From the NCBI RefSeq assembly GCF_026340655.1, contig NZ_JAPEOZ010000001.1, positions 8,928,001 to 8,992,000 on the forward strand: a stretch of DNA of 64,000 nt, in the 5' to 3' direction. The translations under genes and the position numbers were made by a program. The stretch is from Streptomyces sp. NBC_01275. Its GTDB lineage: Bacteria; Actinomycetota; Actinomycetes; Streptomycetales; Streptomycetaceae. Under the pieces are notes generated by a model. It was not told where the DNA came from. It did not search any database and worked only from the letters and a program-made list of their open reading frames with translations. Below are positions 1 through 8,468 of this stretch, in pieces. Each line of letters begins with the position of its first letter. Positions within the stretch are counted from its first letter, which is position 1.

Positions 1-951
1 GGCGGCGGCCGCCCGCAGGCTCGCCGTGGCCGTGACGGCGTACAGGGTGGCCAGCAGCCAGGGCGCGTCCGCGGCGGCCGCCTCCACCGCGTGGACGTCC
101 GGCGGCGGTTCGGCCCCCGGCACGACGAGGTCGGTCAGCAGCGCGACGCCGCCGAGCTCATCGGCGTGCACGACACGCGGGCCGGGGTCCTGCGCGGTGC
201 CGTCGGCGGTGAACCGAAGCGCGGTGCGGGCGGCGCTCCACGAACGGGGCAGGTCCAGCACGGGGACGGCGGGGCCGACGCCGACGCGGCCGGTCGGCAC
301 GACGGCGGCCGGGGCGCGGGCCGGCCCGGCGGGGCCGACGCCGTACCGGCCCGGGGGCGCGACGGCGTCCTGGGTCTCCGAGGACGCGGGGGACGCGGAG
401 GACGCGGGCAGGATCCGGGGGCGTCCGCCGGGTGTGGCCAGGGCCCGGGCCGGGGCCGCCGGGTCCAGTCCGAGCTTGCGGGCCGCGTGCAGCCGGGCCG
501 GTTCGGGCGCGGTGGCGTCGAGGAGCGTCTCGACCAGCGCGGGATCCTCCAGCGGGGCCCGGCCGCGCGTACGGTCCAGGACGAGCCGTGCGGCGCCGGC
601 GGCCCGCTCCAGGATCACCGCGTCGACGACGCTCGGCGTCGCCCCGGCCCGTTCCAGCCACAGCGCGGGCACGCCGTCCGGGGCCAGCGCGGCGGACGGC
701 CAGTCGGGGTCCGGCGGCAGGTCGGTGTCCCGGCGTGTGCCGTCCGCCTCCACCCGGACCCGTACCCGCCGCTCGGCGTCGACGAGCCGCGCGGGCACCC
801 CGGCGAGCACGGCGGCCCCGCGCACCAGCGACTCCACCCCGGCGCGCGCCTCGGCCAGCCGGTCGAAGTAGGCGATGACCTGGACGGCGGCGCCGGCGTC
901 CGGGTCCAGCGCGGTCAGGCGCCCCGCCAGCTCTTTCATACGGCCCATCAT
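1..951 (-). CDS. PucR-type helix-turn-helix regulator, N-terminal part (runs off left edge)
   Basis: An open frame of 317 codons runs from an ATG at 951 (alternatives at 948 and 939, the last giving MKELAGRLTALDPDAG) to the left edge without a stop. The opening, followed by an AVQVIAYFDRL stretch and a variable Ala/Gly/Pro-rich middle, resembles the N-terminal part of Streptomyces regulators that end in a PucR C-terminal helix-turn-helix. That DNA-binding end would lie outside the window, so the class is inferred from the N-terminus only. Codon use is strongly Streptomyces-like in this frame and poor in the antisense frames over the same stretch. It is divergent from the TerD gene at 1084, with about 130 bases between them for both promoters. 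A G-rich stretch (GGGGG) about 15 bases ahead of 951 could be its ribosome site, but the exact start is unsettled. Confidence 0.6.
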   Translation of the reverse strand, partial: MMGRMKELAGRLTALDPDAGAAVQVIAYFDRLAEARAGVESLVRGAAVLAGVPARLVDAERRVRVRVEADGTRRDTDLPPDPDWPSAALAPDGVPALWLERAGATPSVVDAVILERAAGAARLVLDRTRGRAPLEDPALVETLLDATAPEPARLHAARKLGLDPAAPARALATPGGRPRILPASSASPASSETQDAVAPPGRYGVGPAGPARAPAAVVPTGRVGVGPAVPVLDLPRSWSAARTALRFTADGTAQDPGPRVVHADELGGVALLTDLVVPGAEPPPDVHAVEAAAADAPWLLATLYAVTATASLRAAAA

Positions 952-1083
952 GCGCCACGCGACCCCCGACCGGGAGAGCTCCTACGGTCACCTTCGCTCA
1001 AGACCGAGCATCCCCGGTCGGATCCGCACACCGTGTGACACAGTGGCGGGAAACCGATGGGAGATCGCGCGGGGGTGGGCGAC

Positions 1084-2508
1084 ATGCCGGAGCTCGGCAA
1101 GGGCGGGAACACGGCGCTGGGGACCGGGCCGGTGACCGTGGAACTGTTCGCCGAAGGCGATGCGGTCGACCTCAGCGCCCTTCTCGTCACCGCCGAGGGC
1201 AGGGTCGGATCCGACGACGACCTGGTCTTCTACAACCAGCCCGGCGCCGAGTCCGACGCCGTACGCCACCGCCCCGCCGACGCCGAGGGACCCGAGCGCA
1301 TCGAGGTGGACCCGGCCGCCCTGTCCGCGGACGTGGACCGGGTGGTGCTGGTGGCCAGCTGCGACCCCGACGACGCCGCGCGCACCTTCCGCGAGGTGAA
1401 GAACGCCCAGGTACGAGCCGTACAGGCCGGCGCCGAGGCGGTCGTCTTCCGCCTGCCGCCCCTCACCGACGGCGAACGCGCCGTCCTGCTGAGCGAGCTG
1501 TACCGCCGGGGCGAGACCTGGAAACTGCGCGCCATCGGCCAGGGCTACGCCGACGGACTGGCCGGCCTCGCCACCGACTTCGGCATCGATGTCGCGGAAG
1601 CGGAACCAGAACCGGAAGCGGAACCGGAAGGAGAAGCAGGGGCGGGCGAGACGCCGGAGCAGCGGACGCCGACGGTACCGGGAGCCGCGCCCGTACCTCC
1701 GGCACCCGTGTCTCCCGCGCCGCCCCGGCCTCCCGTGTCGCCCCCGCCCCCGACCCCGCCCGGTCTGCTCAAGCCGCCGCTCGGCAAGGTCAGCCTCGAC
1801 AAGGGCAGCCAGGTCTCCCTCAGCCTGGACAAGGCCGACCGCGCGCTGGTGGTCACGGTGTCCCTGGAGTGGGACGGCGGCAGCGACCGGCGCCGCAAGG
1901 CGGGCGCCGACCTCGACCTGTACGCCCTGTTCGTGCCCGCCGCCAAGGCGCTGCGCGGCCCGGACGTCCCCGGGACCGTCGTCAGGAAGGGGCACGTCCC
2001 GCAAGGCGAACCGCTGCGGCCCGGCGCGGAGCCGCCCGCCGTCGACGCCCCGGAGAAGGCGAAGAGGAAGCGGAGGAAGGACAACGGACAGGACGCCGTC
2101 TACTACAAGCGTCTCGGCTCCCTGACGGACCGCCCGCACATCCGCCTCGACGGCGACTCCCGCGTCCCCGGCCGCGAGGTGGTGCGGATCGCGCGCCCCG
2201 ACGAGCAGGGCTACGTCCTGCTGTGCGCCTACTCGGCGGTCAGCAACGGCGCCGGGTCCTTCCACAGCTTCGGCGCGAAGGTGGTCGTGGACGACGGCCG
2301 CGGCTCCACCGTGACCGTCCCGCTCTACGACGACACGAGCACCCGGTACTGGGTGGCGATCGCGCTCGTCGACTTCACCTCCGCCGACGGAGCGGCGATC
2401 CACCACATCGAGGCCTACAGCGCCCGGATGACCGAGCGCCGGCCGGTCCTGCACGCGGACGGGACCATCGAGATGAACAAGGGGCCGGTGGAGTTCAAAC
2501 GCCGCTGA
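1084..2508 (+). CDS. TerD-family protein with two stress domains
   Basis: The protein of 474 residues opens MPELGKGGNTALGTGPVTV, the hallmark N-terminus of TerD (tellurite and stress resistance, calcium-binding beta-sandwich). The first domain (about 1-165) holds the acidic DDDLVFYNQPGAESDAVRH motif and a DVDRVVLVASCD strand. A Pro/Ala/Glu-rich linker (about 165-230) leads to a second domain (about 230-474) with LDKGSQVSLSLDK and KAGADLDLYALF, a diverged TerD-like fold. The start at 1084 is preferred over an in-frame ATG at 1057 because GGGGGTGGG sits 4 to 13 bases ahead and because family members begin at this residue. TerC follows at 3790, so the region holds two ter-type genes although they are not in one operon. 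The cellular role of single TerD proteins in Streptomyces is not settled; differentiation and metal stress are suggested for the family. Confidence 0.9.
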   Translation: MPELGKGGNTALGTGPVTVELFAEGDAVDLSALLVTAEGRVGSDDDLVFYNQPGAESDAVRHRPADAEGPERIEVDPAALSADVDRVVLVASCDPDDAARTFREVKNAQVRAVQAGAEAVVFRLPPLTDGERAVLLSELYRRGETWKLRAIGQGYADGLAGLATDFGIDVAEAEPEPEAEPEGEAGAGETPEQRTPTVPGAAPVPPAPVSPAPPRPPVSPPPPTPPGLLKPPLGKVSLDKGSQVSLSLDKADRALVVTVSLEWDGGSDRRRKAGADLDLYALFVPAAKALRGPDVPGTVVRKGHVPQGEPLRPGAEPPAVDAPEKAKRKRRKDNGQDAVYYKRLGSLTDRPHIRLDGDSRVPGREVVRIARPDEQGYVLLCAYSAVSNGAGSFHSFGAKVVVDDGRGSTVTVPLYDDTSTRYWVAIALVDFTSADGAAIHHIEAYSARMTERRPVLHADGTIEMNKGPVEFKRR

Positions 2509-2553
2509 GCCCCTGGCGAGGGAGCCCCCTGGCGAGGGAGCCCCCTGCGAGGG
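2507..2553. repeat. Three 15-16 bp tandem repeats at the terD 3' end
   Basis: Three near-identical units of the form GAGCCCC(C)TGGCGAGG begin inside the terD stop region and fill the short gap to the convergent hydrolase gene. No hairpin with a T-tract is evident, so a terminator role is not supported. Confidence 0.7.
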
Positions 2554-2561
2554 AAGGCGGC

Positions 2562-3542
2562 CTACTCGGCGAGCAGCCTGCGCAGCCAGTCCAGCTGGGC
2601 CGCGCCGGCCGACCGGGAGATCCGGGCCTGCGGGGCGAAGCCCTCGAAGCCGTGGAAGCCGCCGGGCCAGACGTGCAGTTCGGCCACTCCGCCCGCCTGC
2701 CAGATGCGGGAGGCGTAGGTGACGACCTCGTCCCGGAAGGTCTCCGCGGAGCCCACGTCCAGGAAGGCAGGCGGCAGCCCGGACAGGTCCTCCGCCCGGG
2801 CGGGCGCCGCGTAGGGAGAGACGTCCGGGCCGCCGCGGTCCGCGCCGAGCAGGGCGCCCCACCCGGTGTCGTTGGCCGTGCGGTCCCAGATGCCGAGGCC
2901 CGCCATCTGGTGGCTGGAGGGGGTGTCGTTGCGGTCGTCGAGCATCGGGCACATCAGCAGCTGGCCGAGGGCCTGCGGGCCCTTGCGGTCGCGCAGCAGC
3001 AGGGCGAGGGCGGCGCTGAGTCCGCCGCCCGCACTGGCCCCGGCGATCACGATCCGCTCCGGGTCCGCGCCCAGCTCCTCGGCGTGCTCCGCCGTCCACA
3101 GCAGACCGGCGTACACGTCCTCGACCGGGGCCGGGTACGGGTGTTCGGGCGCCAGCCGGTACTCCACGGAGACCACGACCAGGTCCAGTTCCTTCGCCCA
3201 GGCCAGCGCCCCGATCGTGCCGACCCGGTTGTTGCCGAGGACCATGCCGCCGCCGTGCACGTGGTAGACGACGGGGCGCGGACGGGCCGGCGCCGGAGAG
3301 GTGGGGCGGCAGATCAGCAGGGAGATGTCGGGAGCGCCCTCGGGGCCCGGCACCGTCCGGTCCTCGATCTCGAAGGCCCCGTCCAGCGTCATGTCCTGGG
3401 CGGCCGACATCGCGATGCCCGGTCCCTGGCGGACCGTCTCGATGTCCTCCGGGGTCATGGCCGGGCTGATCATGTCCTTGATCAGTTCGAGGGCGGCGGC
3501 GAGTTCGGGGTCGAAGGGCGGGGGCGGCGGGACGGTCGTCAT
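2562..3542 (-). CDS. Alpha/beta hydrolase, hormone-sensitive-lipase (HSL) type esterase
   Basis: A 326-residue cytoplasmic esterase. It shows the HSL oxyanion motif HGGG (YHVHGGGMVLGNN), the nucleophile elbow GASAGG and a late WPGGFHGFE segment that supplies the catalytic histidine. These are the class IV (HSL) bacterial esterase signatures, acting on short-chain esters; the real substrate is unknown. The start at 3542 (MTTVPPPPPFDPEL) follows GAGGAGAAGCC at ideal spacing, so the in-frame upstream ATG at 3647 is not used. It converges on terD and is divergent from terC across about 250 bases, in which I see no known riboswitch or clear operator. Confidence 0.9.
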   Translation of the reverse strand: MTTVPPPPPFDPELAAALELIKDMISPAMTPEDIETVRQGPGIAMSAAQDMTLDGAFEIEDRTVPGPEGAPDISLLICRPTSPAPARPRPVVYHVHGGGMVLGNNRVGTIGALAWAKELDLVVVSVEYRLAPEHPYPAPVEDVYAGLLWTAEHAEELGADPERIVIAGASAGGGLSAALALLLRDRKGPQALGQLLMCPMLDDRNDTPSSHQMAGLGIWDRTANDTGWGALLGADRGGPDVSPYAAPARAEDLSGLPPAFLDVGSAETFRDEVVTYASRIWQAGGVAELHVWPGGFHGFEGFAPQARISRSAGAAQLDWLRRLLAE

Positions 3543-3789
3543 GGCTTCTCCTCGGCGGAAACGCGGCAGCGCAGCGGCTCGTGCGGCCATGATCGGCGCA
3601 TCCGGCGGCTTGGGGAGCGCCGCCGTCCGGCGGAACCTGTCCGCCATTCGGCGGGTGACGCCCGTCCCGGCCTCGCACCTTGCCTGTGCATGACCTTTTG
3701 TTCATCCATGAGGGGTGGAACGTCTCCCGCCGGTCGACAACGATGTCTAGCTCCCCCCATGGGCACCACAGGCACCAGGAGCACCACCC

Positions 3790-4770
3790 GTGAACGTTTC
3801 CCTGTCCGTCTGGCTGTTGACCGTGGCAGCCCTGTGCGCGCTGGTCGCCGTCGACTTCGTCATCGGCCGCAAACCCCATGACGTCTCGGTCAGGGAGGCC
3901 GGCGCCTGGACGATCGTCTGGGTCCTGCTGGCCTGTCTGTTCGGCGTCGGCCTGTACTTCCACGGCGGCGGGAAGCCGACCGGCGAGTTCTTCGCCGGGT
4001 ACATCACCGAGAAGTCGCTGAGCGTGGACAACCTCTTCGTCTTCGTGCTGATCATGGGCAAGTTCGCGGTGCCCTCGCAGTACCAGCAGCGGGTGCTGAT
4101 GGTGGGCGTCCTGATGGCCCTGGTGCTGCGGGCGGTCTTCATCGCCGCCGGCGCGGCGATCATCTCCACCTTCTCCTGGGTGTTCTACCTCTTCGGCGCG
4201 TTCCTGATCTGGACCGCGTGGAAGCTGGTCCAGGACGCCCGCAAGGGCGGCCACGAGGAGGAGTACGAGGAGAACAAGCTGCTGAAGTCGGTCGAGCGCC
4301 GCTTCGGCGTGGCCGACCGCTACCACGGCACGAAGCTGTGGATCGAGCAGAACGGCAAGCGGGTCATGACCCCGATGCTGGTCGTGATGCTGGCGATCGG
4401 CTCCACCGACGTGCTGTTCGCCCTCGACTCCATCCCCGCCATCTACGGGCTGACCGACGACCCGTACATCGTGTTCACCGCCAACGCCTTCGCGCTGATG
4501 GGCCTCAGGCAGCTGTACTTCCTCATCGGCGGCCTGCTGAAGAAGCTGGTCCACCTCAGCTACGGCCTGTCGATCATCCTGGGCTTCATCGGCGTCAAGC
4601 TGCTGCTGCACGCGCTGCACGAGTCCGGGGTGCACGTCCCGGAGATCAGCATCCCCTTCTCGCTGGGCTTCATCGTGCTCGTCCTGACGATCACGACCCT
4701 CACCAGCCTGCGCGCTGCGAAACGCCAGGAGGAGCAGGAGAGGGTCGTGCGGGACGGCTCCGCGGTGTAG
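3790..4770 (+). CDS. TerC-family integral membrane protein
   Basis: A 326-residue polytopic membrane protein starting with GTG after CAGGAG. It carries TerC landmarks: SLSVDNLFVFVLIM near residue 80, with the conserved Asp in the second helix group, and LFALDSIPAIYGLT near residue 215, with the second conserved acidic site. These intramembrane acidic residues are the family's proposed metal (manganese or tellurite-related) transport site. About eight to nine hydrophobic helices are visible and a charged cytoplasmic loop (KGGHEEEYEENK) splits the two halves. I looked for a yybP-ykoY manganese riboswitch upstream, which often precedes terC, and did not find one. The gene stands alone. Confidence 0.93.
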   Translation: MNVSLSVWLLTVAALCALVAVDFVIGRKPHDVSVREAGAWTIVWVLLACLFGVGLYFHGGGKPTGEFFAGYITEKSLSVDNLFVFVLIMGKFAVPSQYQQRVLMVGVLMALVLRAVFIAAGAAIISTFSWVFYLFGAFLIWTAWKLVQDARKGGHEEEYEENKLLKSVERRFGVADRYHGTKLWIEQNGKRVMTPMLVVMLAIGSTDVLFALDSIPAIYGLTDDPYIVFTANAFALMGLRQLYFLIGGLLKKLVHLSYGLSIILGFIGVKLLLHALHESGVHVPEISIPFSLGFIVLVLTITTLTSLRAAKRQEEQERVVRDGSAV

Positions 4771-4797
4771 GGGCGGCGGCGGGCCAGGGCGTACGGG

Positions 4798-4881
4798 GGC
4801 CGGACGCTACGGCGTGCGGGCCAGACGCTACGGCGTACTGGCCGCGCGCTACGGCGTACCGGCCGAGTTCTACGGCGTAGG
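4798..4881. repeat. Four 21-bp tandem repeats between terC and the FkbM gene
   Basis: Four exact-length units start at 4798, 4819, 4840 and 4861. Each has the core GCTACGGCGTAC or a one- to three-base variant, followed by GGCC. The last unit runs into the stop codon and the final codons of the convergent methyltransferase gene. Confidence 0.85.
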
Positions 4882-5817
4882 GGCGGCGTCCGCGCGCATC
4901 AGCACGCAGTCGAACTCGATGACCCGCCCGGTGGTCGCCTCGCGCGTCACGGGGTACATCCCGGTGATGCCGAACCCGGCGGCCTCGTACGCGGCGACGG
5001 CCTCGCCCATGCCCGGGCTGCCCTCGTACAGCCGTAGCACGGCGACCTCGGACTGCATCCCGACGAACTCCGCGACCCGCTCCCCGGCCCCGGCGAACAC
5101 CTCGAGGTCGTAGCCCTGGGTGTCCATCTTCAGGTAGGGGCGCGGGTCGTCGAGGCCCTTGAGCGCCTCGTCCATCGCCTCGTCGAGGCGGCGGATGCGG
5201 ATCTCCTCGGTGTCGGACTTGGCGAACCGGCTGTAGCGGTCCCTGCCGTAGTCGCTCGCCGACAGCAGGGAGTTCATCGTCTTCCAGCCGGTGTGGATCT
5301 CGGCGGTGGTGTCCTCGCGGCCCAGCCCGCACTGGTGGACATGCCACTCGGGGTCCTTCGCGGCGGCCTTCTCCAGCCGGGCGAACGTCTCGGAGGTGGG
5401 CTCGAAGGAGACGATCCGGCCGGTGTATCCGGCCCGGCGCAGCCGCTTGGCGTACTGGCCGGTGTTGGCCCCCACGTCGAAGACGCAGTTCACGCCGTAC
5501 AGCTCCAGCATGGCGGTCACATGCTGGACGCACAGGTACTCGGCGGCCGCCAGCTGCAGCTTCCGCTCGTCCTGCTCGGCCGGGTCCTCCAGGAGGAGCC
5601 GGGCGCCGGTGTCGCCGAGCGGTACGACGCTTCCCTTGGCGATCTCGGCCCGGGCCCCGTTCCTCGTCCGCCGCAGGAGCCAGGTGTCCTTGTCCACACC
5701 GGTCGCCTTGTACGGCCCGCCGCGTCGGGACACCACCGCCGATCCCGGGCCGAGGTCGGTCACCTGGACGCCGATGCGGGGCATGAGGTCGAGCAGTCGT
5801 CGATAAAGGGTCTGCAT
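4870..5817 (-). CDS. FkbM-family SAM-dependent methyltransferase
   Basis: A 315-residue protein. The SAM-binding glycine loop reads CVFDVGANTGQYAKRL around residue 110, followed by the acidic strand IVSFEP and a later LKMDTQGYDLEVFAGA stretch typical of the FkbM family. FkbM enzymes usually O-methylate sugars, polyketides or other small molecules; the substrate here is unknown. The N-terminal 100 residues (MQTLYRRLLDLMPRIGVQV) are an extension seen in actinobacterial members. It has no biosynthetic neighbours, so it may act on a cell-surface glycan or serve a distant pathway. The last codons lie in the 21-bp repeat array. Confidence 0.88.
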   Translation of the reverse strand: MQTLYRRLLDLMPRIGVQVTDLGPGSAVVSRRGGPYKATGVDKDTWLLRRTRNGARAEIAKGSVVPLGDTGARLLLEDPAEQDERKLQLAAAEYLCVQHVTAMLELYGVNCVFDVGANTGQYAKRLRRAGYTGRIVSFEPTSETFARLEKAAAKDPEWHVHQCGLGREDTTAEIHTGWKTMNSLLSASDYGRDRYSRFAKSDTEEIRIRRLDEAMDEALKGLDDPRPYLKMDTQGYDLEVFAGAGERVAEFVGMQSEVAVLRLYEGSPGMGEAVAAYEAAGFGITGMYPVTREATTGRVIEFDCVLMRADAAPTP

Positions 5818-6012
5818 CTCTCAAGGCTTATCAGACCGGGTGGGCGGCGGTCTGCGGGTTGAACCACATTGGACTCCTCGGTTACCCACAGGAAACACAG
5901 AGGCGCCGCGACCGGTGCGCCCTTGACTTCGAGAGCGCTCCAGCGCCTAGCGTCACCGGTGCCGGCGAGGAGTGCCGGCGAGGTTCCGGGGACTCGACGG
6001 ACGGAGACGGAC

Positions 6013-6894
6013 ATGCGCGTGGGCGTGCACATCAATCAGTTCGGGAACTCCGGGGGCGCGCCCGCGCTCGGGGCCGAGCTCGCCGCGGCCGGCGCCGCCG
6101 CGGAGGCGGCCGGGGTGAGCCGGCTGTCGGTGATGGACCACTACTTCCAGATGGAGTTCAACGGCGGGGCCGAGGCGCCCATGCTGGAGGCCTACACGAC
6201 TCTGGCGTACCTCGCCGCGCACACCTCCACGGTCCGGCTCGGCGCGCTGGTGACCGGCGTGACCTATCGGCATCCGGGGCTGCTCGCGAAGATCGCCACC
6301 ACGCTCGACGTGCTCTCCGGCGGGCGGGCCTCGCTGGGCGTCGGCGCGGCCTGGTACGACCGTGAGCACGAGGGGCTGGGCGTCGCGTTCCCGTCGACGG
6401 CCGAGCGGTTCGAGCGGCTGGAGGAGACGCTGCGGATCTGTCTGCAGATGTGGGATCCGGACCACGACGGCCCCTTCGAGGGCCGGCACTACCGGCTGGC
6501 CGAGACCCTGTGCGTCCCGGCCCCGGTGAGCGCCCCGCACCCGGAGATCCTGATCGGCGGCGGGGGCGAGCGCAAGACGCTGCGGCTGGTCGCCCGGTAC
6601 GCGGACGCCTGCAACCTGTTCGCCTCCTCGCCCGAGGAGGTCCGGCACAAGCTCGACGTCCTGCGCGGGCACTGCGAGACCGAGGAACGCGACTACGACA
6701 CGGTCCTGAAGACGATCACCTACTCCGGCGACGCGGCCACCGGCGGCGACCTCGACGAGCTCCTGCGCGATCTCACGGGCTACACGAAGCTCGGCATCGA
6801 CACGGTGATCCTCGCGCCCCGGCTCGGCGAGACGGCCGGGTGGATCGAGCGCTTCGTCGCGCCCGCCGTCGTACGGCTCGCCGAGCTGGACTGA
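6013..6894 (+). CDS. LLM-class flavin/F420-dependent oxidoreductase
   Basis: A 293-residue luciferase-like TIM-barrel monooxygenase. The opening MRVGVHINQFG, the VMDHYFQ strand end, LGALVTGVTYRHPGLLAKIATTLDVLSGGR and EILIGGGGERKTLRLVARYADACN are the family's cofactor-binding strands. The pattern matches F420-dependent LLM subclasses common in actinomycetes rather than FMN-linked luciferases, though that is inference. The start at 6013 follows GACGGAGACGG; an in-frame ATG at 5869 would add an uncharacteristic leader. It ends at a shared hairpin terminator with the convergent FMN reductase. Confidence 0.9.
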   Translation: MRVGVHINQFGNSGGAPALGAELAAAGAAAEAAGVSRLSVMDHYFQMEFNGGAEAPMLEAYTTLAYLAAHTSTVRLGALVTGVTYRHPGLLAKIATTLDVLSGGRASLGVGAAWYDREHEGLGVAFPSTAERFERLEETLRICLQMWDPDHDGPFEGRHYRLAETLCVPAPVSAPHPEILIGGGGERKTLRLVARYADACNLFASSPEEVRHKLDVLRGHCETEERDYDTVLKTITYSGDAATGGDLDELLRDLTGYTKLGIDTVILAPRLGETAGWIERFVAPAVVRLAELD

Positions 6895-6910
6895 GCCGCG
6901 GCACGCCGAA

Positions 6911-6942
6911 GGGGCCGCAGCCCGTCCGCGGGCTGCGGCCCC
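6911..6942. terminator. Bidirectional hairpin between convergent genes
   Basis: A perfect 14-bp stem (GGGGCCGCAGCCCG with its complement) closes a 4-base loop TCCG. It lies 17 bases after the LLM stop and 26 bases from the FMN reductase stop, so it can end both transcripts. It lacks a long U-tract, as is usual in Streptomyces. Confidence 0.85.
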
Positions 6943-6967
6943 TCCGGGACGTCGTACGGCGCCGGGG

Positions 6968-7531
6968 TCAGGCGGCGACGGGCTCGCCCGCGTGGCCGTG
7001 CAGACGGGCCACGACCTCGGTCAGCTGGGCGGCGACCTCGGCGTCGTCCACCGGGTGGGTCTCGGCGAAGCGCTGCACCGAGCCGGGGATCGCCAGCTTG
7101 ATGTCCTCGATCACCGTGCCGCCCGCGATGCCCACGGCCTTGCGGGTCTCGTCCTGCGCCCACTCGCCGCCGAACTGGCCGAAGGCGGTGCCGACCACGG
7201 CGACGGGCTTGCCGCCGAAGGCGCCGGCGCCGTAGGGGCGGGACAGCCAGTCGATGGCGTTCTTCAGGACGCCCGAGATGGTGCCGTTGTACTCGGGCGA
7301 GAAGAGCAGGAAGGCGTCGGCGGACCGCGCGGCCTCGCGCAGCTTCGCGGCGGCGGCCGGGACCGCGCCCTCGACGTCGAGGTCCTCGTTGTAGAACGGG
7401 ATGTCGGCCAGGCCCTCGAAGACGTCGACCTCGGCGCCCTCGGGGGCGAGCTTGACGGCCGCTTCGGCGAGCTGACGGTTGTGCGAACCGGCGCGAAGGC
7501 TGCCGACGAGCGCGAGGATGCGAACAGACAT
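6968..7531 (-). CDS. NADPH-dependent FMN reductase
   Basis: A 187-residue flavodoxin-like NAD(P)H:FMN (or quinone) reductase. It shows the FMN phosphate loop LVGSLRAGSHNRQLAE, the LFSPEYNGTISGVLKNAIDWLSR motif and GGKPVAVVGTAFGQFGG. These are the defining features of the NADPH_dep_red (SsuE/AzoR-like) family. It is divergent from a TetR regulator across 117 bases containing two palindromes, so it is very probably that regulator's main target, induced by some electrophile or quinone-like compound (inference). Confidence 0.92.
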   Translation of the reverse strand: MSVRILALVGSLRAGSHNRQLAEAAVKLAPEGAEVDVFEGLADIPFYNEDLDVEGAVPAAAAKLREAARSADAFLLFSPEYNGTISGVLKNAIDWLSRPYGAGAFGGKPVAVVGTAFGQFGGEWAQDETRKAVGIAGGTVIEDIKLAIPGSVQRFAETHPVDDAEVAAQLTEVVARLHGHAGEPVAA

Positions 7532-7569
7532 GGGTACTCCCAGGGGGCGGAAACACTGCCGTAATATCC

Positions 7570-7617
7570 GGACCGAGGTCCGTTTAATGTTCTAGCACTC
7601 TAACCGGACCGCGGTCC
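7570..7617. promoter_or_regulatory. Double TetR-type operator
   Basis: Two 12-bp palindromes, GGACCGAGGTCC at 7570-7581 and GGACCGCGGTCC at 7606-7617, lie in the divergent promoter region with a centre-to-centre distance of 36 bases. They differ only at the central bases. Both flank A/T-rich bases (TTTAAT, CTAACC) that could hold promoter elements. The arrangement is that of an autoregulated TetR repressor controlling both genes. Confidence 0.8.
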
Positions 7618-7648
7618 AGTTTCATCCCGGGTGCTTTACGCTGTGTTC

Positions 7649-8305
7649 ATGTCCGCCGTTCTGCCGCCCTTCCGGAAGCCCGAGGAGAGCGCCGACGGGC
7701 CCGAGCTGTTGCAGCTCGGGTCGGCCGGCTCGGAGCCGTGTCTGCGGGCCGACGCGGCCCGCAACCGGGCCCGACTGCTCGACGCCGCCGCCCGGCTGAT
7801 CGCCGAGCACGGCGCGGCCGGGGTGACGATGGAGGCGGTGGCGGCCGCGGCGAACGTGGGCAAGGGCACGGTGTTCCGCCGCTTCGGCGACCGCACCGGG
7901 CTGCTCACGGCGCTTCTGGACCACTCGGAGAAGAAGTTCCAGGCCGCCTTCCTGGCCGGACCCGCGCCGCTGGGGCCGGGAGCCCCGCCCGCAGAGCGGC
8001 TGCGCGCCTTCGGCCACGCCTCCCTGCGCCGCACGGTCGACGAACTCGATCTGCAGCTGGCGGCCGAGCCCGCCGCCGACCGTCGTTTCCGGGTGCCGGC
8101 CGGCCATGTCCAGCGCCGCCACGTCATGCTCCTGCTCCAGCTGGCGCTGCCCGGCGCGGACTGCGAGCTGCTCGCGCACACGCTGATGGGGTACCTCAAC
8201 GCCGTACTCGTCCACCACCTCACCCGGCAGTGCGGGATGCCGCTGGAGCGGCTGGAGAACGGGTGGAACGACCTGGTCGACCGGGTGACGTCGACTCAGG
8301 GCTGA
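7649..8305 (+). CDS. TetR-family transcriptional regulator
   Basis: A 218-residue repressor. The N-terminal helix-turn-helix is clear (about residues 35-80): RNRARLLDAAARLIAEHG, then GVTMEAVAAAANVGKGTVFRRFGDR. The C-terminal part is the variable ligand-binding helical domain, ending with the LMGYLNAVLVHHL helix. A 30-residue extension precedes the HTH. The start at 7649 (MSAVLPPFRKPEE) is chosen over an earlier in-frame ATG/TTG because it leaves both operators outside the coding region. It probably represses itself and the divergent FMN reductase through the palindromes at 7570-7617. Confidence 0.92.
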   Translation: MSAVLPPFRKPEESADGPELLQLGSAGSEPCLRADAARNRARLLDAAARLIAEHGAAGVTMEAVAAAANVGKGTVFRRFGDRTGLLTALLDHSEKKFQAAFLAGPAPLGPGAPPAERLRAFGHASLRRTVDELDLQLAAEPAADRRFRVPAGHVQRRHVMLLLQLALPGADCELLAHTLMGYLNAVLVHHLTRQCGMPLERLENGWNDLVDRVTSTQG

Positions 8306-8319
8306 GCTCAGGGCTGTGC

Positions 8320-8415
8320 TCAGGGTTGCGTCGTGAACAGGTCCAGCACGGCCTGTGGGGCGTCCTCGGCGAACAGGGCGACGCCCAGTACGTCACGAAC
8401 ATGTTCGTTGACGGC
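8320..8415 (-). pseudogene. Possible C-terminal relic of an unidentified gene
   Basis: On the minus strand, codons with good Streptomyces bias spell LGVALFAEDAPQAVLDLFTTQP and then a TGA at 8320-8322. A stop (TGA, 8414-8416) truncates the frame about 31 codons upstream and no start or ribosome site is present. It looks like the tail of a deleted enzyme left between the TetR and LacI genes. I cannot name the family. Confidence 0.35.
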
Positions 8416-8468
8416 TCATCAAGTCATACCGTCCCCCGCCTGAACCCCGGCTCACAGGTTCTGCCAAG

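Noticed and set aside
26..1038. Long plus-strand open frames over the left edge
   Set aside because: They are antisense to the PucR-type gene on the minus strand and have poor codon bias and protein-like character.
3650..3789. Manganese riboswitch upstream of terC
   Set aside because: The conserved yybP-ykoY sequence elements were not found.
988..4635. Very long minus-strand open frame of over 1,200 codons
   Set aside because: It is a GC-driven shadow of terD, the hydrolase and terC, and it encodes low-complexity Gln/Asp/Arg-rich sequence with no domain.
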